NCBI GenBank assembly: GCA_041781135.1
Contig: JBHAZV010000041.1
Span: 1-50,382, forward strand
DNA length: 50,382 bases
Direction: 5' to 3'
DNA from: JAUMXJ01 sp041781135
GTDB taxonomy: Bacteria > Bacillota > Clostridia > Peptostreptococcales > Acidaminobacteraceae
The translations under genes and the position numbers were made by a program. The notes beneath the pieces were generated by a model, which saw nothing but the letters and a program-made list of their open reading frames with translations, had not been told where the DNA came from and did no database searches. Shown piece by piece: positions 40,295-48,394 of the stretch. How positions within the stretch are numbered: the stretch's first letter is position 1; every line of letters starts with the position of its first letter.

Positions 40295-41725
40295 TCAGCG
40301 AGGGAGCTTAGCGACAAGCTCCTTGAAATCCCTGCCTCTCTCTTCAAAATTCCTGTACATGCCCCAACTTGCAGATGCAGGCGAAAGCAGTACGATTTCT
40401 CCGTCCGCGGCTCTTGAAAAAGCGCATTCGACAGCCGCGCGCATATCCGGCAAAACGCTTATGCTATCCGCGCTGTAGCCGAGCTCGACAGCCCTGTCGC
40501 GGATTCGCTCCGCTGTAACTCCTATCAGCGCGAAACTGCTTATTCTTCCGCGACCAACCTCGAGCATTTCCGTAAAATCAGAATTTTTCTCGTAACCCCC
40601 TGCAATAAGATGACACGACGCATCCATTGCCTCTATCGCCTTTATTGTAGAATCCGGGTTTGTACCCTTTGAATCATTGTAAAAACGCACCCCTCGCACT
40701 GTATCCACATATTCTATCCTGTGCTCGACAGCTCTAAAGCGGCGAATCGACTCTCTTATAATCTCTGCCGGAATTCCGTAGAGCCTTGCTGTCAGTGCGG
40801 CACAGAGCACATTTTCTACATTATGCGCTCCCATCAGATGTATATCCGATATATCGCAGATATACTCTTCCTGCGATCTGTGGACGCGCTCTCCAAGACC
40901 GCGGCTGTTGTCTGCACACGCGACATCGCCAGCCGAAACATCTACTTTGGTATAAATCGGGCATTTGGATTTCGAATCGCCAAGCGAGACATAAATCTTG
41001 CCTTCGCGGACATATGCGCCCCTGCGCTGTTCGCTCCTTGCCGAAAAGAAATACGCATCCTCAAATTCTGTGCTGCAGCTCGCAAGCACCGAGCAGTCGG
41101 CATTCATGATTTTTATTTCGCCGCGCCTTAACAAATCTAATTTTAGAGCGGTGTACGCCTCAAATGTGCCGTGTCTGTCAAGATGATCCGGGGTGATATT
41201 GAGCACGGCGCATATCTTCGCCCTGAAATCGCGCAATGTCTCGATCTGAAAGGAAGAAATTTCTGCCACGAGCGCGCCGTGATCCTCAAGCGCATACGGG
41301 ACTGCAGGAATACCGATATTTCCGACAACGCGCGAATCCATAAAAGCAGCAAATATTTCTCCGCAGAGTGATGTCGTGGTCGTCTTTCCGTTTGTGCCGG
41401 TGATACAGATAATATCGGAGTTTGTAAGGCGGTATGCAAGTTCTATCTCGCCTATTACTGGCACTCCCTTTTCGACAAAATATGCAGCTTCTTTTGATGT
41501 TAGCGGCACTCCGGGACTTATAACCGCCAAGTCGTACTCATGCAGGTCCGCTTTTTCTATCGGCACATATTCTCCGCAGCTGAGAGCCGACTGCGGATTT
41601 TTGTCGAACACAAAGCATCGTGCGCCAATCTTGCCAAGAGATTCTAAAACGCCTTCCCCCGAAATACCAAGCCCTATCACGGCAACATTCATTTGTTTCA
41701 ATTCGTTAATATATCGTCGGTTCAT
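40295..41725 (-). CDS. murD: MurD: UDP-MurNAc-Ala D-glutamate ligase
   Basis: This 476-aa Mur ligase adds D-glutamate to UDP-MurNAc-L-Ala. NVAVIGLGISGEGVL is the N-terminal Rossmann loop and ITGTNGKTTTTSL the ATP P-loop. NITPDHLDRHGTFEAYTALK and FYNDSKGTNPDSTIKAIE are substrate and metal-binding blocks, and LLSPASASWGMYRNFEERG ends the protein. The ATG at 41725 follows AGGAGGAAGT. A longer frame upstream lies inside mraY and is not used. Confidence 0.95.
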   Translation of the reverse strand: MNRRYINELKQMNVAVIGLGISGEGVLESLGKIGARCFVFDKNPQSALSCGEYVPIEKADLHEYDLAVISPGVPLTSKEAAYFVEKGVPVIGEIELAYRLTNSDIICITGTNGKTTTTSLCGEIFAAFMDSRVVGNIGIPAVPYALEDHGALVAEISSFQIETLRDFRAKICAVLNITPDHLDRHGTFEAYTALKLDLLRRGEIKIMNADCSVLASCSTEFEDAYFFSARSEQRRGAYVREGKIYVSLGDSKSKCPIYTKVDVSAGDVACADNSRGLGERVHRSQEEYICDISDIHLMGAHNVENVLCAALTARLYGIPAEIIRESIRRFRAVEHRIEYVDTVRGVRFYNDSKGTNPDSTIKAIEAMDASCHLIAGGYEKNSDFTEMLEVGRGRISSFALIGVTAERIRDRAVELGYSADSISVLPDMRAAVECAFSRAADGEIVLLSPASASWGMYRNFEERGRDFKELVAKLPR

Positions 41726-41733
41726 ACTTCCTC

Positions 41734-42684
41734 CTACTGCACCGCAAAAATCCATGCAGAATACGCGATGGCGCAGCACACTGCAGTAATTGCGGAAAAC
41801 ATAAGCACAATCCGCACCTCGCTGTATCCGGACAATTCGAAGTGATGGTGGATAGGAGACATTTTGAAAATCCTCCTGCGCGTACGCTTGTAATACGCGA
41901 CCTGAATCATTACGGAAAGATTTTCCACCACATAGATAAGTCCAAATATCGGAATGAGCAGCGGCACACCGAGGGCCACCGATGCGGCGGCAACAAACCC
42001 ACCGAGCGCAAAAGAACCTGTATCTCCCATAATGACCTTTGCGGGATGCCAATTAAACAAAAGAAACGCCAGCAGCGAGGCTAACATTATAGAAGAAGCA
42101 TCAGCCACATCGGCAACACCGCTCTTTGCCGCTATTACTGCAAGAAGCAGTATTACGACACTCGTAACAGAAGCGGCGAGACCATCCACGCCATCCGTCA
42201 AATTTACGGCATTTGTAAGTGCGATATACATAAAAGCCAGCAGCGGCACAAACCATATCCCGGCGTCGAATATACCTATAAACGGAAATACCATCCGAGT
42301 TCCAAACCCGAGCGCTCCAAATGAAAGCGCCGCCGAAACGGCAAATTGCAGCACAAGCTTCTGCTTTGAACTGAGCCCGTCGCTGTTTTTTCGACGTATT
42401 TTAAGCAGATCGTCACAGAATCCTATTGCAGAGAAGAGCAGTACAGAGGCGATAATGTAAGTCACAGAAAATGTAAATAGCCTAAACGCGAGCGAATATG
42501 CTACAAACAGTGCTATAAACAGTATTCCGCCCATTGTCGGGGTACCCTGTTTTTTAAGATGCGTCTGCGGCCCCTCACCGCGCACCTCCTGCCCAAATTT
42601 CAGTCTGTGCAGCAATTTTATCATCATCGGGGCGATAAGCACGCCCACGACAAATGGAAATACTATTGTAAGTACTGTCCTCAT
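41734..42684 (-). CDS. mraY: MraY phospho-MurNAc-pentapeptide transferase
   Basis: This 316-aa membrane enzyme links phospho-MurNAc-pentapeptide to undecaprenyl phosphate to make lipid I. There are about ten segments. GPQTHLKKQGTPTMGGILF, FCDDLLKI, NAVNLTDGVDGLAA and IHHHFELSGYSE are the MraY motifs, with the catalytic Asp pair in the second and third. The start overlaps the penicillin-binding protein stop by 4 nt (ATGA), and length is normal. Confidence 0.96.
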   Translation of the reverse strand: MRTVLTIVFPFVVGVLIAPMMIKLLHRLKFGQEVRGEGPQTHLKKQGTPTMGGILFIALFVAYSLAFRLFTFSVTYIIASVLLFSAIGFCDDLLKIRRKNSDGLSSKQKLVLQFAVSAALSFGALGFGTRMVFPFIGIFDAGIWFVPLLAFMYIALTNAVNLTDGVDGLAASVTSVVILLLAVIAAKSGVADVADASSIMLASLLAFLLFNWHPAKVIMGDTGSFALGGFVAAASVALGVPLLIPIFGLIYVVENLSVMIQVAYYKRTRRRIFKMSPIHHHFELSGYSEVRIVLMFSAITAVCCAIAYSAWIFAVQ

Positions 42685-44645
42685 TCGACAATATTCTCCT
42701 CTACTTTCAAAATTATGATCGAACCCTGCTTTATCCTTGTCCCTGCCGAAGGAAACTGGTCGATAACCACGTATTCCTTGTCCGCTTCCGGTTCGCCGAT
42801 TTCTGATGAAACCTCGAGCCCGTACCAGCCCGCAACCTCGGCAGCCCATTCCAAAGTACCACCAACAAGCTGCGGCGCTTCGACATCTTGTCTGTTCTCG
42901 GAACTCGTATCTATTGAATAAAGCCTGAAAATATCTTCAAATACACGCCTGACGAGCGGATACGCCGTCCTAAGCCCGTGCTTTTCTACATCCGGCTCGT
43001 CTACTAAGACATAGACGCAGTAAACCGGATTCTCCATCGGCGCAAAAGCGATATAGGAAGATATTACAGTATTGTCATCATACTCACCGTCGACAAATTT
43101 TACTGTTGTGCCGGATTTGCCCCCTATCGTGACAGTTTCGATATCTTTGAGCGGCGAAATTTTTGCCTGTGCTGTCATCAGGCGCTTTACAACCTCGCAG
43201 GTCTCTGCAGAAAACACTTTCTCAGGTTTACCAGCCTCCGGTCTCAGCGGAGTGCCGTCAGAGTCCCTTGCGATATAAATCGGATAATAGTAACCGCCGT
43301 TTACGATTGCGGAGACCGCAGAAACCATGTTCAGCATATTTATGCTTATCGCATGGCCATAACCCAGCGTGGCGAGCTCTACCGCGCCTACATTCTTTTC
43401 CTCGACATAAAAAGGCGCAGACTCATTCGGAAGATCAATTCCCGTCGGCTCAAAAAGGTGAAGCTTTCTGAAGTATTTATAGAGCCTCTCTACGCCTATT
43501 CTCTCGCTTATCTGCATATATGCGACATTGCAGGAATTAACAAACGCCTGTTCGAGCGTCTGCCTGCCATGACCGTTCGGATAGCTTATGCATTTAAGTT
43601 CGCGGTCCTCGACCTGGCGGGAGGCGTCGCATACAAATTCCGAATGCTCGGTAATAAGCCCCTCTTCGAGCGCTATCGCAGTAATAATAGTCTTAAAAGC
43701 TGAGCCGGGCTCGTAAATAGTCGAAACGACTCTATTGCGCCATCTCTGCTGATAATAATAATCAGTTTTTTCCTGCTCTGTCAGAGTGCTCCACTTTTGT
43801 TCGTCCATGTCAGGACCGAAATCATAAGGGCTTCCAAGGCTGAATCCCGGATATGTCGCAATCGCAAGGACAGAATTATCCCTGACATTGGTCACTAACA
43901 CGGATACAGATTTTGCGCCGACTTCCTCGTGCGTCGCCTTTATTGCCTGCTCTACAAAAAACTGTATGGAATTTTTTGTAGTAAGATAGACATCCTTTCC
44001 ATCGACTGCAGGTTCTATTTCGTGTATCCCGTACGGCAGCGGATTGCGGTCTCTGTCCACGGTGCGTCTCTCCCAGCCCTGTGCGCCTGCAAGACGGTCA
44101 TTGTAATAAAGCTCGGCGCCGAGATAACCGCTGCCCTCCGAATTTGTGAGCCCGATAATATGCGCAGACAGCGACTTAAAAGGGTACGTCCTCTTGCTCT
44201 GCCTGTCCATTACGACATTATTTACGCCGCGCTGTTTAAGCAGGGTAATAATGAGATCGTTTTCCATTTTCGGAATATCTTCTGCAATAACTGCATAATT
44301 GCCCTGCCCTGCCTCTATAAGCTTTCTTACAGCGGCATCAACGTCAAAATCCGAAATTTCCTTTATGGCTTCTAAAATTTCGCGCGTTTTGGAGACATCT
44401 TCCGAATCCATATATGCAAGTATTCTGTAACTTTCCGACGAAATAGCAAGAACATCGCCGCCGCTGTCAAGGATTCTGCCGCGTTTGGCAGATATGACTC
44501 GCGTTGCGATGTGTAATTCTTGTGCCTGCTTGGCATATTTTTCGGCTTCGACGTACTGGAGATTTACTAAACGTAAGACTATTATCGCTCCAAGCACTCC
44601 GACGAAGAAAAACAAAAATGACAGGCGCCTTCGTATGATGTTCAT
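42681..44645 (-). CDS. ftsI: Septal penicillin-binding protein (class B, PASTA domain)
   Basis: This 654-aa transpeptidase has one N-terminal membrane segment (about 7-27), a dimerisation domain and a penicillin-binding domain with catalytic Ser in EPGSAFKTI, SCN in FVNSCNVAYM and KSGT in IGGKSGTTVKF. A single C-terminal PASTA domain (about 590-650) could sense peptidoglycan, as in SpoVD and Bacillus PBP2B. It cross-links peptidoglycan at the septum, working with FtsW. Whether it is the vegetative or the sporulation form cannot be told. It is 24 nt after ftsL. Confidence 0.93.
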   Translation of the reverse strand: MNIIRRRLSFLFFFVGVLGAIIVLRLVNLQYVEAEKYAKQAQELHIATRVISAKRGRILDSGGDVLAISSESYRILAYMDSEDVSKTREILEAIKEISDFDVDAAVRKLIEAGQGNYAVIAEDIPKMENDLIITLLKQRGVNNVVMDRQSKRTYPFKSLSAHIIGLTNSEGSGYLGAELYYNDRLAGAQGWERRTVDRDRNPLPYGIHEIEPAVDGKDVYLTTKNSIQFFVEQAIKATHEEVGAKSVSVLVTNVRDNSVLAIATYPGFSLGSPYDFGPDMDEQKWSTLTEQEKTDYYYQQRWRNRVVSTIYEPGSAFKTIITAIALEEGLITEHSEFVCDASRQVEDRELKCISYPNGHGRQTLEQAFVNSCNVAYMQISERIGVERLYKYFRKLHLFEPTGIDLPNESAPFYVEEKNVGAVELATLGYGHAISINMLNMVSAVSAIVNGGYYYPIYIARDSDGTPLRPEAGKPEKVFSAETCEVVKRLMTAQAKISPLKDIETVTIGGKSGTTVKFVDGEYDDNTVISSYIAFAPMENPVYCVYVLVDEPDVEKHGLRTAYPLVRRVFEDIFRLYSIDTSSENRQDVEAPQLVGGTLEWAAEVAGWYGLEVSSEIGEPEADKEYVVIDQFPSAGTRIKQGSIIILKVEENIVE

Positions 44646-44669
44646 AGTATAATTATATCACTAATTATG

Positions 44670-45113
44670 TTATTCTTTCGAGCGTGTTTTAATTGCGATT
44701 TCGCCGCCGACAACAGAGCGGTATACCGACGAAGGGCTTGCTATCGCTACATAACCGCTCGAATCGAGAGATACTACCCTTGCCGCGGTAGGATATATCA
44801 TTCCAAGCTCGTTGGCAGCATACTCGCTGATGTGTTCAAGCGAAAACTGCGAACTTATCGCGACATTCAGTTCGGCAATGCGCGACTGCAGATCATGCAC
44901 CTCATTTTCGAGCGCGACATTGCGCAGATTTTGCTCCGAAATGGAAGCCTTGTTACCTATATAATCAAGAGTGGCAAAGAACACTGCAGCAAGCAGACAG
45001 ATTTTCAGAACATTCGAAAGAAAGTCCTTTGTCCTGCTCACAAACACAGTCCTTTTGATCTTTTTTTCATGCTCGTTTGTCTCTGATATAAGCAGTTTAT
45101 CAAGTTCTCCCAT
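44670..45113 (-). CDS. ftsL: FtsL-like division protein
   Basis: This 147-aa protein has a cytoplasmic part of about 34 residues, a membrane segment (about 35-50) and a coiled coil (about 58-95, NVALENEVHDLQSRIAELNV) with a tail including AANELGMIYP, as in FtsL/DivIC proteins. It is recognised mainly from position between rsmH and the penicillin-binding protein and from layout, as FtsL sequences diverge strongly. The ATG at 45113 follows GGAGG by 5 nt. Confidence 0.8.
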   Translation of the reverse strand: MGELDKLLISETNEHEKKIKRTVFVSRTKDFLSNVLKICLLAAVFFATLDYIGNKASISEQNLRNVALENEVHDLQSRIAELNVAISSQFSLEHISEYAANELGMIYPTAARVVSLDSSGYVAIASPSSVYRSVVGGEIAIKTRSKE

Positions 45114-45134
45114 GTCAACCTCCATTAATGTCTC

Positions 45135-46001
45135 TTAAAGTTTTTCGAGTATCCTCAGCTTTGCGCTCCTTGCCCTTGGGTTTCTCTGCAGCTCCTCCTC
45201 CGAAGCTTCGAGAGGGCGCTTTGTAATAATCATCTGTCCCGAATTTTTAAATACCTGCTTTACTATTCTGTCCTCCAGCGAATGAAAGGAAATGATGCAA
45301 AGCCTGCCTCCAGTATTAAGCATGGATATCGCGCTCGGCACTGCGCGCTCTACAGAACCCAGTTCGTCGTTTACCTCGATGCGTATCGCCTGAAAAGTCC
45401 TCTTTGCAGGGTGCGGACCGTTCCTTCGCGCAGCCGCAGGTATGGCGCGTTTAATCGCATCGACAAGCTCAAATGTCGTATTTATCGGCCGAGAACCGAC
45501 GACAAACTCCGCGATCCTATCTGCCCAGCGCTCCTCGCCGTAAAGTTTAATAATCTTTGCAAGTTCATCTCTCGAATACCGATTGACGACATCGGCGGCT
45601 GTAAAATCCGATTCGCAGCTCATCCGCATATCGAGCGGCGCATCCTGCATATACGAAAAACCGCGCTCGGCATTGTCAAACTGGTACGAGCTGCAGCCGA
45701 GGTCGAGCAGCATTCCATCTATGCGCTCTATGCCCATATCCCTGAGCATTTCCGCGGCATCTGCAAAATCGCCGTTTACATACCTTACAAGCGAGCCAAA
45801 AATCCCAAGGCGGCCCTTAGCAGCTGCAAGCGCTTCGGCATCTTTATCTATGCCGATGACCATACCCGTGGTGAGCCTCTGGGCGATCTGAAAGGTATGC
45901 CCACCACCGCCGAGAGTTCCATCGACATATATGCCGCTTGGTTTTATATTGAGACCTGCTATGCATTCCTGCAGCAGCACCGATTCATGACTGAATTCCA
46001 T
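45135..46001 (-). CDS. rsmH: RsmH 16S rRNA m4C1402 methyltransferase
   Basis: This 288-aa enzyme methylates N4 of C1402 in 16S rRNA. The start HESVLLQECIAGLNIKPSGI, AdoMet loop YVDGTLGGGGH, DGMLLDLGCSSYQFDNAERGFS, RTFQAIRIEVNDEL and the C-terminal RNPRARSAKLRILEKL are RsmH signatures. Length is slightly below 310 aa. The start overlaps the mraZ stop by one base (TAATG). Confidence 0.96.
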   Translation of the reverse strand: MEFSHESVLLQECIAGLNIKPSGIYVDGTLGGGGHTFQIAQRLTTGMVIGIDKDAEALAAAKGRLGIFGSLVRYVNGDFADAAEMLRDMGIERIDGMLLDLGCSSYQFDNAERGFSYMQDAPLDMRMSCESDFTAADVVNRYSRDELAKIIKLYGEERWADRIAEFVVGSRPINTTFELVDAIKRAIPAAARRNGPHPAKRTFQAIRIEVNDELGSVERAVPSAISMLNTGGRLCIISFHSLEDRIVKQVFKNSGQMIITKRPLEASEEELQRNPRARSAKLRILEKL

Positions 46002-46438
46002 TAAAATCTAATCCCCAAATTCTCCATTCCCTCTGAGATCTCGTCGATATCATTTATCAGGCTGAGACTGTATTCCTCCCACCTTGAAGACTCCCATATC
46101 TCCATGCGTGCTCCAGCGCCGTTTATATAAGCTTCTTTTTCAATACCGGCATAGTCTACGAGGTACTGCGGCAAAAGTATTCTGCCCTGCTTGTCAAGAC
46201 TGCATTCAGACGCGCCGGAGAGAAATGTCCTTGCAAACTTTCTGGCGTCCTTATTGGAGATAGGAAGCTCCGCAAGCCTTCTGCTGAACTCCTCCCAATC
46301 GCTTTTGGAAAACAAAAACAAACAGCTGTCCAGGCCTCTTGTGACATATATGACCTCGCCGGCAAGATCCCTAAATTTTGCAGGTATGCTGATTCTGTTC
46401 TTGCCGTCCAGAGTATGCTTGAATTCTCCCGTAAACAT
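46001..46438 (-). CDS. mraZ: MraZ transcription regulator
   Basis: This 145-aa protein has two SpoVT-AbrB folds: TGEFKHTLDGKNRISIPAKF and LSGASECSLDKQGRILLPQY. It forms rings and binds direct repeats upstream of its own operon to control the division cluster. Matching boxes are present at 46469-46504. First gene of the division operon, after the lgt terminator. Confidence 0.96.
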   Translation of the reverse strand: MFTGEFKHTLDGKNRISIPAKFRDLAGEVIYVTRGLDSCLFLFSKSDWEEFSRRLAELPISNKDARKFARTFLSGASECSLDKQGRILLPQYLVDYAGIEKEAYINGAGARMEIWESSRWEEYSLSLINDIDEISEGMENLGIRF

Positions 46439-46468
46439 TGATTTTTACCTCGTAGGCAGCACATGTGA

Positions 46469-46504
46469 CACTTTACTCCACTTTTATGCACTTTATGCCA
46501 CCGT
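46469..46504 (-). promoter_or_regulatory. MraZ operator: AAAGTG repeats with 10-bp period
   Basis: On the minus strand AAAGTG occurs at 46494-46489, 46484-46479 and 46474-46469, exactly 10 bp apart, with a degenerate ACGGTG at 46504-46499. AAAGTG direct repeats at this period have been described as MraZ sites in Mollicutes. They lie 31-66 bp before the mraZ ATG, where a repressor would cover the promoter. Confidence 0.8.
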
Positions 46505-46524
46505 CACTCATATTTTATATAAAA

Positions 46525-46548
46525 AAAAGGACCCTTTCAAGTCCTTTT
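46525..46548 (-). terminator. Terminator of lgt, upstream of mraZ
   Basis: AAAAGGAC (46525-46532) pairs with GTCCTTTT (46541-46548) around an 8-nt loop. Leftward it is followed by TTTTATAT (continuing from the stem), giving a strong U-tract. It separates lgt from the division operon and can also work in the other direction. Confidence 0.8.
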
Positions 46549-46596
46549 GTCAAATTTATAAAACACGCGAGCAGAAATCAGCCTACAGCGCTCACT

Positions 46597-47349
46597 TCAG
46601 TTTTTTACAAGAGTATTTGGGTTTTTCTTAATAAAGTACAGAGCCACCGCCGAAAACAGCATTAGAGCTACAGAAACCACCTGCGCCGTGCGAAGTCCAA
46701 AAAACATCAGCGAATCCGTTCGCAGACCCTCAATAAAAAACCTGCCGAAGGAATAAAGCGCCATATAGCCGACAAAAACCTCACCGTAGTTTTTTCTGCG
46801 TCTGTAAAGCAGAATCAGGATTCCGAAGCACAGGAGATTCCACATCGATTCATACAGAAAAGTCGGATGCACCATCTCTCCGCCCACTTCTATCGCCCAC
46901 GGCAAATCGGTAGGGCCGCCGTGCGCCTCGCCGTTGGTGTAATTGCCCCATCTGCCGATCGCCTGTGCGAGTATGAGCGGCATACTCACTATATCCAGCA
47001 AATCAGCGGCATGCAATTTCTTTATACGGCAGCATATATAACCGCCGAACACGCCGCCGAGCACGCCGCCGTGTATTGCAAGCCCGCCCGAGCGTACCAT
47101 CAATATCCTTATGGGATCTGCAAGGTAGTAATCTAAATTGAAAGCCACATAGTAAAGACGCGCGCCCACTATCGCCATCGGTATCGCCCAAAGTGCTATA
47201 TCGATAATATCATCGCTGCTGTATCCGCGTTTTTCGGCTATTTTAATGGTTAAAAGCGTTGCAATCACTATTGCGGATGTTATTATCACGCCATACCAGG
47301 CAATATCAATTCCAAAAATGCTGAAAGCCACTCTGTTTATGCTGCACAT
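46597..47349 (-). CDS. lgt: Lgt prolipoprotein diacylglyceryl transferase
   Basis: This 250-aa membrane enzyme attaches diacylglycerol to the lipobox Cys of prolipoproteins. There are about seven segments. The Lgt signature is GRWGNYTNGEAHGGPTDLPW with the essential Arg, and GGLAIHGGVLGGVFGG the earlier conserved block. The ATG at 47349 follows GGGAGATTTAGAA. It is probably transcribed alone from a promoter at 47368-47396. Confidence 0.94.
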   Translation of the reverse strand: MCSINRVAFSIFGIDIAWYGVIITSAIVIATLLTIKIAEKRGYSSDDIIDIALWAIPMAIVGARLYYVAFNLDYYLADPIRILMVRSGGLAIHGGVLGGVFGGYICCRIKKLHAADLLDIVSMPLILAQAIGRWGNYTNGEAHGGPTDLPWAIEVGGEMVHPTFLYESMWNLLCFGILILLYRRRKNYGEVFVGYMALYSFGRFFIEGLRTDSLMFFGLRTAQVVSVALMLFSAVALYFIKKNPNTLVKN

Positions 47350-47367
47350 TTCTAAATCTCCCACAGG

Positions 47368-47396
47368 ATTATAACACAAAGGCGCCCAAATGCAAA
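47368..47396 (-). promoter_or_regulatory. Promoter of lgt
   Basis: On the minus strand TTTGCA (47396-47391), 17 nt, TATAAT (47373-47368), then GGGAGA before lgt. The -35 lies inside repeat copy A. The other copy reads TTCGCA at this place and lacks the TATAAT, so only copy A can act as a promoter. Confidence 0.6.
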
Positions 47397-47522
47397 GAGC
47401 GCCTTGATTGTGCCTATACTTATTTTAAGCAGCGTTTGTGCTGCTTTTATATTATTTTATGCCGTTTCAAGCAGCTTTAAGACTTTTAAGCCGTTTTGTG
47501 CTACTTTTTGATGCCCCTCAGC
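47378..47522 (+). repeat. 145-bp direct repeat, copy A
   Basis: This segment matches 48250-48394 without gaps (offset 872) at 141 of 145 positions by eye. It contains a duplicate of the last codons and stop of the surface-protein gene (ATGCCCCTCAGC at its right end) and the hairpins below it, although here the gene body is absent. It flanks the toxin-antitoxin pair on the left. Confidence 0.92.
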
Positions 47523-47554
47523 TATCCCCTCCACAATTTTAACTTGCGCATTCC

Positions 47555-47842
47555 CTATTTCCCAAAGAGATCACTATGGGTGCCGGTTCTGGCAAGTGTC
47601 AGCACGAGCAAATCATTCTCAATCCGATAAATCAATAGCCAATCCGATTGAATATGACATTCACGGTGTCCTGTCCAATCCCCGATTAAGGCATGATCTT
47701 TGTTCTTCTCCGCAAGCCGTTCGCCGCTCGACAGCTTTCGGATAATATCATCAAGAAGGCCAATTTCCATGCGGCGTTTCATTGCCAGCTTGTAGTCTTT
47801 CTTGAATTGACTCGTCCAAACGATGTCTAAATGCTTGCTCAT
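47555..47842 (-). CDS. yafQ: YafQ-family mRNA-interferase toxin
   Basis: This 95-aa protein of the RelE/ParE superfamily cuts mRNA at the ribosome. KKDYKLAMKRRMEIGLLDDI and HRECHIQSDWLLIYRIE, with the end RTGTHSDLF, fit YafQ. The catalytic set His-His-Asp-His can be placed at DH (about 51-52), CHI, SDW and THSD. Its start overlaps the antitoxin stop by 4 nt (ATGA), so it is coupled to it. The pair sits between two direct repeats and looks acquired. Confidence 0.9.
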   Translation of the reverse strand: MSKHLDIVWTSQFKKDYKLAMKRRMEIGLLDDIIRKLSSGERLAEKNKDHALIGDWTGHRECHIQSDWLLIYRIENDLLVLTLARTGTHSDLFGK

Positions 47843-48114
47843 TCCTTTAGCGCCCTCAACGCTTCCTCGACATCGGAATAGCGCTTCAAAGACGGATCAC
47901 GGACAATGCGCTCTGCTTCTAACATCGCCGCAATTGTCTCTTTATTCGGTTGTTCCACGCGAACATCAAAAGGAAAACCGCCAACACGGAGCGACTGACG
48001 AAGAAAAACATTGATAGCTGTTGTCAGATTGACACCCAATTCGCCGTACAGCGCTTCGCACTGTTTTTTTATATCGCTGTCCATACGAACACTGAAATTT
48101 GTTGTAGTAGCCAT
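47839..48114 (-). CDS. dinJ: RelB/DinJ-family antitoxin
   Basis: This 91-aa protein has an N-terminal RHH DNA-binding region (TTTNFSVRMDSDIKKQCEAL and LGVNLTTAINVFLRQSL), then a flexible part that would wrap the toxin (PNKETIAAMLEAERIV). The ATG at 48114 follows GAAGGGAG. It neutralises the YafQ-type toxin and with it represses the operon; an inverted repeat ATTGCA/TGCAAT at 48137-48166 is a candidate operator. Confidence 0.9.
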   Translation of the reverse strand: MATTTNFSVRMDSDIKKQCEALYGELGVNLTTAINVFLRQSLRVGGFPFDVRVEQPNKETIAAMLEAERIVRDPSLKRYSDVEEALRALKE

Positions 48115-48136
48115 ATTGCCAACTCCCTTCATTTCT

Positions 48137-48170
48137 ATTGCACTTATATTATGCTTGTTTTGCAATTCAA
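48137..48170 (-). promoter_or_regulatory. Toxin-antitoxin promoter with inverted repeat
   Basis: On the minus strand TTGAAT (48170-48165), 16 nt, TATAAG (48148-48143). The inverted repeat ATTGCA (48137-48142) and TGCAAT (48161-48166) frames the spacer and -10 box and is a plausible operator for the antitoxin. It lies 23 bp before the antitoxin ATG. Confidence 0.6.
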
Positions 48171-48249
48171 AATCAATGCATCAGACGGAAATTTTGCAAA
48201 AACAATAGTTTTTGGCAGGGTTTGCCGATTAAATGACAAAACGCTGCCA

Positions 48250-48394
48250 AAAGGCGCCCAAATGCGAAGAGCGCCTTGATTGTGCCTATACTTATTTTGA
48301 GCAGCTTTTGTGCTGCTTTTATATTATTTCATGCCGTTTCAAGCAGCTTTAAGACTTTTAAGCCGTTTTGTGCTACTTTTTGATGCCCCTCAGC
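48250..48394 (+). repeat. 145-bp direct repeat, copy B
   Basis: This copy is in its natural context: its right end (48373-48394) is the 3' end of the surface-protein gene and the rest is that gene's downstream sequence. The four differences from copy A are scattered. Two inverted repeats lie inside it: GGCGC/GCGCC (48253-48275) and AGCAGC/GCTGCT about 48300-48317. Confidence 0.92.
48253..48275 (-). terminator. Probable terminator of the surface-protein gene
   Basis: On the minus strand AAGGCGC and GCGCCTT enclose an imperfect loop and run into TTTT. It stands about 100 nt after the gene's stop. The same hairpin is duplicated at 47381-47403 in copy A, where the tract is TTTGTG and probably weaker. 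Confidence 0.55.

Noticed and set aside
41726..42052. Long N-terminal extension of MurD
   Set aside because: It lies out of frame inside mraY; AGGAGG directly before the ATG at 41725 and the Rossmann start settle the gene start.
45282..46004. Open frame of 240 codons antisense to rsmH
   Set aside because: RsmH signatures on the other strand are complete; the antisense product has no recognisable features.
47378..48394. Insertion sequence or transposon around the toxin-antitoxin pair
   Set aside because: No transposase and no terminal inverted repeats. The flanks are 145-bp direct repeats that belong to the neighbouring gene.
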